DNA of 5,689 nt from positions 1 through 5,689 of the forward strand of contig JACQEA010000396.1 in NCBI GenBank assembly GCA_016200825.1, in the 5' to 3' direction. The notes under the pieces were generated by a model. It made no database searches, had not been told where the DNA came from, and saw only the letters and a program-made list of their open reading frames with translations. Of this stretch, positions 4,766 through 5,689 are shown piece by piece (the stretch's first letter is position 1; each line of letters starts with the position of its first letter). The DNA comes from Chloroflexota bacterium (GTDB taxonomy: Bacteria > Chloroflexota > Anaerolineae > UBA4142). Made by a program: the position numbers and the translations under genes.

Positions 4766-5446
4766 ATGAAAACAATTCTCGTCGTTGACGACGAACCGAA
4801 AATCGTTCAACTCGCGCGCGATTATCTGGCGCACGCGGGTTTTTCGGTTTTATCCGCGGGCGATGGCAAAACCGCACTCGCGATTTTTCGCGCCGAGAAA
4901 CCGAATCTCGTTCTGCTCGATCTCGGTCTGCCCGAAATGGATGGACTGGATGTAACGCGCGCGTTGCGCAAGGATTCGTCCGTTCCGATCATCATGCTCA
5001 CCGCGCGCGCGGAAGAAACCGATAAAATCGTTGGACTTGAAATCGGCGCGGACGATTACATCACGAAACCATTTAGCCCCAAAGAATTGGTCGCGCGCGT
5101 GCGCGCGGTTTTGCGCCGCCAAGAAAACGCGTTGACCGCAAACGAAATCATTCGCGTCGCGCAGGTCACGTTGGATGTCGCGCGCATGCGCGTGCAAGTC
5201 GGCGCGAAAGAGATTGAGGTCACGCCAACCGAATTTCAACTACTCGCCGCGCTCGCGCGCCAACCCGGGCGAATCTTTACGCGCGCGCAATTGCTCGAGG
5301 CGGTGCGCGGCGTTGCGTTTGAATCGTACGAACGCGCGATTGACGCGCACGTAAAAAATATTCGCCGCAAGCTCGAACCGAATCCGCGCGCGCCGCGTTT
5401 TATTCTTTCGGTGTACGGCGTCGGATATAAATTTGCGGATAAATAA
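4766..5446 (+). CDS. OmpR/PhoB-family response regulator
   Basis: This is a cytoplasmic DNA-binding response regulator of 226 residues, full length. The receiver domain spans about 1-118, with the acidic pair D8-D9 (VVDDE), phosphoacceptor D52 (LLDLGLPEMDG), switch T79 (MLTA) and K101 (ITKPF). The winged-helix effector domain spans about 128-226, with TPTEFQLLAALARQPG (153-168), the recognition-helix region ERAIDAHVKNIRRKLE (189-204) and the wing hairpin SVYGVGYKF (215-223). All key phosphorylation residues are present. The start MKTILVVDDEP is typical, but there is no Shine-Dalgarno sequence before ATG 4766; the 80-nt palindrome ends five bases upstream. Its stop TAA overlaps the first copy of a direct repeat flanking an inserted element, and the probable partner kinase follows at 5628. 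The signal and target genes cannot be told. Confidence 0.96.
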   Translation: MKTILVVDDEPKIVQLARDYLAHAGFSVLSAGDGKTALAIFRAEKPNLVLLDLGLPEMDGLDVTRALRKDSSVPIIMLTARAEETDKIVGLEIGADDYITKPFSPKELVARVRAVLRRQENALTANEIIRVAQVTLDVARMRVQVGAKEIEVTPTEFQLLAALARQPGRIFTRAQLLEAVRGVAFESYERAIDAHVKNIRRKLEPNPRAPRFILSVYGVGYKFADK

Positions 5447-5455
5447 ATGATGCGC
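5444..5455 (+). repeat. Direct repeat, left copy (putative target-site duplication)
   Basis: TAAATGATGCGC here is identical to 5625-5636; extended to 15 bases (5441-5455 against 5622-5636) there is one mismatch. It includes the response-regulator stop TAA followed by ATG ATG CGC, the same codons that begin the kinase in the right copy. Confidence 0.75.
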
Positions 5456-5624
5456 AATGTCATTCTGAACGAGCCCTTCATTCCGTTCAGGATAAACTCC
5501 GCGAGTGAAGAATCTTGTTGTTCCAAATAAATTCTTGCCTCTGTTTGTTGATTTCTGGTTGCTTTTGTGGCAACAAGACTCTTCGCTTCGCTCAGAGTGA
5601 CAAAGAGTGTGTATGATGAGCAAG
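5456..5624. mobile_element. MITE-like non-coding inverted-repeat element
   Basis: The segment carries the inverted repeat GTCATTCTGA...GAAGAATCTTGTTG (5459-5520) against CAACAAGACTCTTC...TCAGAGTGAC (5571-5601). The left arm contains about 30 extra bases relative to the right arm. The spacer (5521-5570) is A/T-rich and its end can form GTTGC/GCAAC (5558-5562 with 5570-5574). It encodes no transposase or plausible protein, and its CGCG content is low. The whole is bounded by the 12-bp direct repeat TAAATGATGCGC. About 23 bases after the right arm (5602-5624) are not matched on the left, so exact ends are uncertain. The words GTCATTCTGA and GCGAAGCGAAGA recall short intergenic repeats common in environmental bacterial genomes. 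Non-autonomous mobility is inferred. Confidence 0.6.
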
Positions 5625-5636
5625 TAAATGATGCGC
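5625..5636 (+). repeat. Direct repeat, right copy (putative target-site duplication)
   Basis: This is the second exact copy of TAAATGATGCGC. Here ATG ATG CGC is the actual start of the kinase reading frame, showing that the duplication covers the former stop/start junction of regulator and kinase. Confidence 0.75.
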
Positions 5637-5689
5637 CGACATTTTCCTCACTCCCGCCCTCCATGGTGGCCCCCCAATGAACCATGGCC
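5628..5689 (+). CDS. Probable sensor histidine kinase, N-terminus only (partial)
   Basis: An open frame from ATG 5628 runs to the window end and encodes about 20 residues, beginning MMRRHFPHS and continuing RPPWWPPNEPWP. The Pro/Trp-rich PPWWPxNEPWP stretch is, from memory, a recurrent N-terminus of membrane sensor kinases in Chloroflexota two-component systems, and the position right after an OmpR-type regulator supports this. No transmembrane or kinase domain is visible yet. The second ATG (5631) is an equally possible start. There is no clear Shine-Dalgarno sequence. In the inferred ancestral order the start codon directly followed the regulator stop, allowing coupling; the inserted element has removed that. 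Confidence 0.6.
   Translation, partial: MMRRHFPHSRPPWWPPNEPW

Noticed and set aside
5236..5685. Minus-strand open frames across the inverted-repeat element
   Set aside because: They contain the Cys-His-Ser-Glu-Arg-type words produced by translating GTCATTCTGA repeats. They cross the regulator gene and the element and have no family support.

Overview
The window looks like chromosomal DNA from an uncultured bacterium, most likely a Chloroflexota (Anaerolineae-like) lineage. That placement is inferred from four things: a serine T-box leader ahead of serS, a small-membrane-protein/response-regulator/kinase cluster whose kinase begins with an RPPWWPPNEPWP-type N-terminus, very heavy use of CGCG (GCG Ala, CGC/CGCG Arg codons) in otherwise moderate-GC DNA, and intergenic gaps filled with short degenerate repeats. 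It is not proven by the sequence.

Layout. Positions 1-292 (minus) hold the N-terminal third of a molybdate ABC transporter permease (modB). A divergent promoter region follows. On the plus strand a consensus promoter (TTGACA-17-TATGAT, 345-373) drives a T-box riboswitch leader (about 380-641) with a readable UCC serine specifier, a UGGC acceptor-binding bulge, an antiterminator and an overlapping terminator. It controls serS (730-2079), encoding seryl-tRNA synthetase. serS runs into rlmD (1992-3152), a 23S rRNA m5U methyltransferase. The junction is abnormal: the usual SerRS C-terminus and the first part of the RlmD TRAM domain are both missing, as if about 100 bp had been deleted.

A second unit starts at a promoter at 3200-3228: a DUF4160 gene (3238-3477), an overlapping DUF2442 gene (3455-3700) and a pentapeptide-repeat protein (3704-4234), closed by a strong terminator whose 5' arm is coding. 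The two DUF genes have far fewer CGCG tetramers than their surroundings and may be acquired.

A third unit is a signalling cluster: a small membrane protein (4332-4679), an OmpR/PhoB-type response regulator (4766-5446) and the first 20 codons of its probable sensor kinase (from 5628). An 80-nt imperfect palindrome separates the first two genes and ends 5 nt before the regulator start codon. Between regulator and kinase lies a roughly 170-bp non-coding inverted-repeat element flanked by a 12-bp direct repeat (TAAATGATGCGC) that contains the regulator stop and the kinase start. This looks like a MITE-like insertion that split an operon in which the two genes were once directly abutted.

No tRNA, rRNA or CRISPR was found. 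The most notable items are the serine T-box, the serS-rlmD junction, the element with its apparent target duplication, and two promoters placed so close to start codons that leaderless or near-leaderless mRNAs are predicted.
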